Shown here: in pieces, positions 61,593-64,000 of the stretch
Numbering within the stretch: the first letter of the stretch is position 1
Layout: each line of letters starts with the position of its first letter
Source: Paenarthrobacter nitroguajacolicus
GTDB lineage: Bacteria; Actinomycetota; Actinomycetes; Actinomycetales; Micrococcaceae
Direction: 5' to 3'
Assembly (NCBI RefSeq): GCF_029952445.1
Contig: NZ_JAQPPK010000024.1
Location: 1-64,000 of the forward strand
DNA length: 64,000 bases
The notes under the pieces: model-generated
Told to the model about the DNA's origin: nothing
Database searches by the model: none
What the model saw: only the letters and a program-made list of their open reading frames with translations
Position numbers and translations under genes: made by a program

Positions 61593-62639
61593 TTATGACA
61601 CCCTGGGGGCGGAGCGGGCGAGTTCCTCGCGGATGATGTTCGTCCCTGCGCTGAGAGCACTCAGCTTGGCCAGTGCGACGTCCCGGGGGAACGGTGCCAT
61701 GCCGCAGTTGGAGCTGGCGATGAGCTTGTCCGCATCGACGAACTGCAGGGCCTTGCGGAGGGTGTTGGCGACGTCCTCCGGGGTCTCGATGGTCTCGCTT
61801 GCAACGTCGATTGCCCCGAGCATGACTTTCTTGCCGCGGAGGAGCTCGATGAGGTCCATGGGCACGTGGGAGTTCTGGGATTCCAGCGAGACGATGTCGA
61901 TGCTGGAGCTCTGAAGCAGCGGGAACGTTTCCTCGTACTGCCGCCACTGTGAGCCGAGCGTCGCCTTCCAGTCATTGTTCGCCTTGATTCCGTAGCCGTA
62001 GCAGATATGCACGGCGGTCTCCGCACGCAGTCCTTCTGCCGCTCTCTCAAGCGCAGCCACGCCCCAGTCCTTGACCTCATCGAGGAAGACGTTGAACGCG
62101 GGCTCATCGAACTGGATGATGTCCACGCCGGCCGCCTCCAGTTCCTTAGCCTCCTGGTTCAGGATCGCAGCGAACTCCCAGGCCAGCTTCTCGCGGCTCT
62201 TGTAGTGGTCATCGTAGAGCGTGTCCACCATGGTCATTGGGCCGGGAAGAGTCCATTTGATCGGCCGGTCGGTGGTTGCGCGGAGGAACTTTGCGTCTTC
62301 GACGAATACCGGCCGCTCGCGGCGCACCGCTCCGACTACGGTCGGCACGCTCGCGTCGTAGCGATCACGGATGCGCACGGTCTTGCGCTGTTCAAAGTCG
62401 ACCCCGCTGAGATGCTCGATGAAGGTCGTGACGAAGTGCTGGCGGGTTTGCTCGCCGTCGCTGACGATGTCGATGCCGCGTCGGCTCTGCTCGTGGATGG
62501 CGATGCGCAGCGCATCCTGCTTGCCCTCGAGCAGCGCATCTCCTTCCAACTTCCATGGGGACCACAGGGTCTCCGGCTGGGCGAGCCACGATGGTTTAGG
62601 CAGGCTTCCGACAACGGTGGTGGGCAATAGTGTGTTCAT
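61593..62639 (-). CDS. mesD: Folate-independent methionine synthase core, MesD-like (MetE C-terminal family)
   Basis: 348 aa from ATG 62637-62639 with GGAGAA upstream. It contains only the MetE catalytic half: LPTTVVGSLPKPSWL, GIDIVSDGEQTRQHFVTTFI, KWTLPGPMTMVDTLYDDHYK, and zinc ligands in HICYGYG and SSNCGMAPFPRD. Short MetE proteins beside a DUF1852 gene belong to the MesD family, which makes methionine from homocysteine without methyl-folate and needs MesX and oxygen. The methyl donor is unknown. The neighbouring gene order supports this assignment strongly. Confidence 0.85.
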   Translation of the reverse strand: MNTLLPTTVVGSLPKPSWLAQPETLWSPWKLEGDALLEGKQDALRIAIHEQSRRGIDIVSDGEQTRQHFVTTFIEHLSGVDFEQRKTVRIRDRYDASVPTVVGAVRRERPVFVEDAKFLRATTDRPIKWTLPGPMTMVDTLYDDHYKSREKLAWEFAAILNQEAKELEAAGVDIIQFDEPAFNVFLDEVKDWGVAALERAAEGLRAETAVHICYGYGIKANNDWKATLGSQWRQYEETFPLLQSSSIDIVSLESQNSHVPMDLIELLRGKKVMLGAIDVASETIETPEDVANTLRKALQFVDADKLIASSNCGMAPFPRDVALAKLSALSAGTNIIREELARSAPRVS

Positions 62640-62659
62640 GATTGACGATTCTCCGTGGG

Positions 62660-63652
62660 TCAGTTGACGAGAGCGGGGTATTTGGCGGTCCACTGGTCCA
62701 ACAGGTCCTTGTGGGGCGTGATGAAGTGTTCCTCCGTGTACTTCGCCTGAGTGATCGCTAGCTGACTGCGCTCGACGCGATCGTAAGCGATCTGGGTTCG
62801 CGAGTAGTCCTGCTCTCCAAGGCTCGGCTGATAGACGACGGCGGCGGCGGAGTTCGCGTTATAAACCTCCGGGCGGTAGATCTTCTGGAACGTCTCCATG
62901 GTGCTGATCGTGCCGATGAGCTGCAGGTTGGAGTAGTCGTTGAGCAGGTCGCCGCGGAAATAGAAGGCGAGCGGCGCAACACTGCCGCGTGGCATGAAAT
63001 AGCGGACCTGCAGCCCCATCTTTGCGAAGTACGCGTCCGTCAGTGAGAAATCGTCCTGCTGGTACTCGACGCCCAGGACCGGGTGACGGTTCTCCGTTCG
63101 GCGGTAAGTCTTGCTCGTGGAGACGCTGATGCACACGACTGGCGGCTGCGGGAAGCGTTCCTGGCATGCCGGGGAATCGAGGAATTGCTGGAACAGTTTG
63201 CCGTGCAGATCGCCGAAGTCTTCGGGAACGGTGGGCTTGCCTGACTCCGCTGCTGCCGCTGGCAGTACGACGCTGAAGTCGAAGTCACGGACGTAGGAGG
63301 AGAAGTTGTTCCCCACGATCCCTTGGTGACGGACCCCGTTCAGCTGGTCGACGATCTGGATGTCGAGAACCTCGAACAGCGGGAACTGCTGATCCGTACC
63401 TTCGGCAGTGAACTCTATCTGCACGGAAACGATCTCAAGCTCGAGCCTGTAACGGTCCCGGTCCGGGTTGTCCCAGTCTGCGAGATCGTTGAAGCGGCGC
63501 CGAATCATGGTCAGGGCGTTGCGGAGGTTCTCCTGGCGGTGCTCGCCCCGTGCCAGGTTGGCGAAATTCGTCGTGATCCGCGAGCCTTCCGACGGGGAGT
63601 AGTCCTCGTCGAAGGGGGTCGTGGTGATGCTGAAGGTGAAGTCGTCTGCCAT
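62660..63652 (-). CDS. mesX: DUF1852 protein MesX
   Basis: 330 aa from ATG 63650-63652; the frame extends upstream to a TTG at 63733 but ADDFTFSITTTPFDEDYSPS is the expected family start. Other DUF1852 segments are SRITTNFANLARGEHRQENL, DFDFSVVLPAAAAESGKP and SKTYRRTENRHPVLGVEYQQ. MesX is required with MesD for folate-independent methionine synthesis in Acinetobacter and relatives; it is a putative oxygenase. A 20-bp gap to mesD indicates one operon. Confidence 0.87.
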   Translation of the reverse strand: MADDFTFSITTTPFDEDYSPSEGSRITTNFANLARGEHRQENLRNALTMIRRRFNDLADWDNPDRDRYRLELEIVSVQIEFTAEGTDQQFPLFEVLDIQIVDQLNGVRHQGIVGNNFSSYVRDFDFSVVLPAAAAESGKPTVPEDFGDLHGKLFQQFLDSPACQERFPQPPVVCISVSTSKTYRRTENRHPVLGVEYQQDDFSLTDAYFAKMGLQVRYFMPRGSVAPLAFYFRGDLLNDYSNLQLIGTISTMETFQKIYRPEVYNANSAAAVVYQPSLGEQDYSRTQIAYDRVERSQLAITQAKYTEEHFITPHKDLLDQWTAKYPALVN

Positions 63653-63732
63653 GTGCTGCCAATCCGTTGATGGGCCGGAGACGGCCTTTCCGAAGGGGAT
63701 GTATCCATGGTGCAGCCTTGCGAGGGATATCA

Positions 63733-63749
63733 AGTAACTAGTGGTTACT
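63733..63749. promoter_or_regulatory. Inverted repeat in the mesX-LysR intergenic region
   Basis: AGTAAC (63733-63738) and GTTACT (63744-63749) form a perfect 6-bp dyad with a 5-bp spacer, between divergent mesX and LysR starts. It contains a T-N11-A pattern, the LysR-type box. Confidence 0.6.
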
Positions 63750-63772
63750 ATGCATTCATATAGAATCTTCCT

Positions 63773-64000
63773 ATGCCCCAGATTTCGAGCGGATTGACCC
63801 TGCAGCAGCTCCGTTACTTCATAGAAGTTGCAGCCGAAGGGTCGATCTCCGCGGCCGCCGATCTTCTTTACGTAGCGCAGCCGACGATGTCCGCCGCGAT
63901 GAAGGACCTTGAGGCCCGGGTTGGCCGTGCGCTCCTGGTTCGCTCCGCCCGCGGAGTCACCCTCACCGCCGACGGGGTAGAGTTTCTCGGCTATGCGCGA
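63773..64000 (+). CDS. LysR-family regulator (partial, runs off right edge)
   Basis: First 76 residues of a LysR protein from ATG 63773. The helix-turn-helix is LTLQQLRYFIEVAAEGSISA, AADLLYVAQPTMSAAMKDLE followed by ARVGRALLVRSARGVTLT, near-textbook LysR. It is divergent from mesX with a LysR-type dyad between them, so it probably controls the methionine synthase operon. The effector domain lies outside the window. Confidence 0.88.
   Translation, partial: MPQISSGLTLQQLRYFIEVAAEGSISAAADLLYVAQPTMSAAMKDLEARVGRALLVRSARGVTLTADGVEFLGYAR

Noticed and set aside
1..64000. CRISPR array, rRNA operon or complete prophage
   Set aside because: No regularly spaced short repeats, no rRNA-like stretch and no phage structural genes were seen.

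Overview
The window is high-GC DNA with strong Shine-Dalgarno sites, frequent GTG/TTG starts, ATGA stop-start overlaps and actinobacterial gene content. The mix of genes (guanidine/urea carboxylase operon, many LLM flavin monooxygenases, FG-GAP secreted protein, IS21 debris) suggests an Arthrobacter/Paenarthrobacter-type soil actinomycete. This assignment is an inference from content and codon use; no rRNA or tRNA gene is present to anchor it.

Layout. 1-1705: FUSC membrane transporter end, a divergent MarR regulator, and a TetR (AmtR-like) regulator. 1944-10605: a five-gene nitrogen operon of APC permease, two DUF1989 proteins, a biotin-dependent urea/guanidine carboxylase and allophanate hydrolase; the last four are chained by ATGA overlaps. 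10606-13707: remnants and a decayed IS21-family element (istA and istB both frameshifted). 13959-17376: a small leader ORF, an ABM-domain protein, a TMEM175-like channel and a large catalase. 17564-21908: a decayed zone with FliG, DNA ligase and glyoxalase remnants, a secreted beta-propeller/FG-GAP protein with 150-bp tandem repeats, an EVE-like protein, and the first copy of an uncharacterised non-coding repeat.

21909-30369 is a sulfur/methionine-flavoured region: GNAT, three LLM monooxygenases, MetQ-MetN-MetI, rhodanese, plus MFS and hypothetical remnants. 30723-41608 holds a VOC protein, a broken GAF-ANTAR regulator, a six-gene minus-strand operon (FAD-linked oxidase, oligopeptide-type ABC transporter, PLP aminotransferase) and an orphan sulfonate-type binding protein. 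41829-44087 is another decayed zone with a truncated ribbon-helix-helix antitoxin, an orphan XRE antitoxin-like regulator with a clear palindromic operator, two more copies of the non-coding repeat, and a GNAT remnant.

44088-58160 is the most interesting part: a catabolic island with a FadR-type GntR regulator, two LigI-like and one LigJ-like amidohydrolases, an HpcH/HpaI aldolase, a ThDP enzyme, a CoxG-like protein, three paralogous 4,5-dihydroxyphthalate-decarboxylase-like proteins and an Fe/polyamine-type ABC transporter. Four sites fitting the FadR consensus TNGTNNNACNA sit in its promoter regions. The set looks like the lower part of a pyrone-dicarboxylate/gallate-type route joined to unusual decarboxylases, without a visible ring-cleavage dioxygenase. 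58290-60045 is a MarR-MFS exporter pair, followed by a broken RHH-Doc toxin-antitoxin pair. 61018-64000 is a folate-independent methionine synthase operon (MesX, MesD, flavin reductase) with a divergent LysR gene cut by the window edge.
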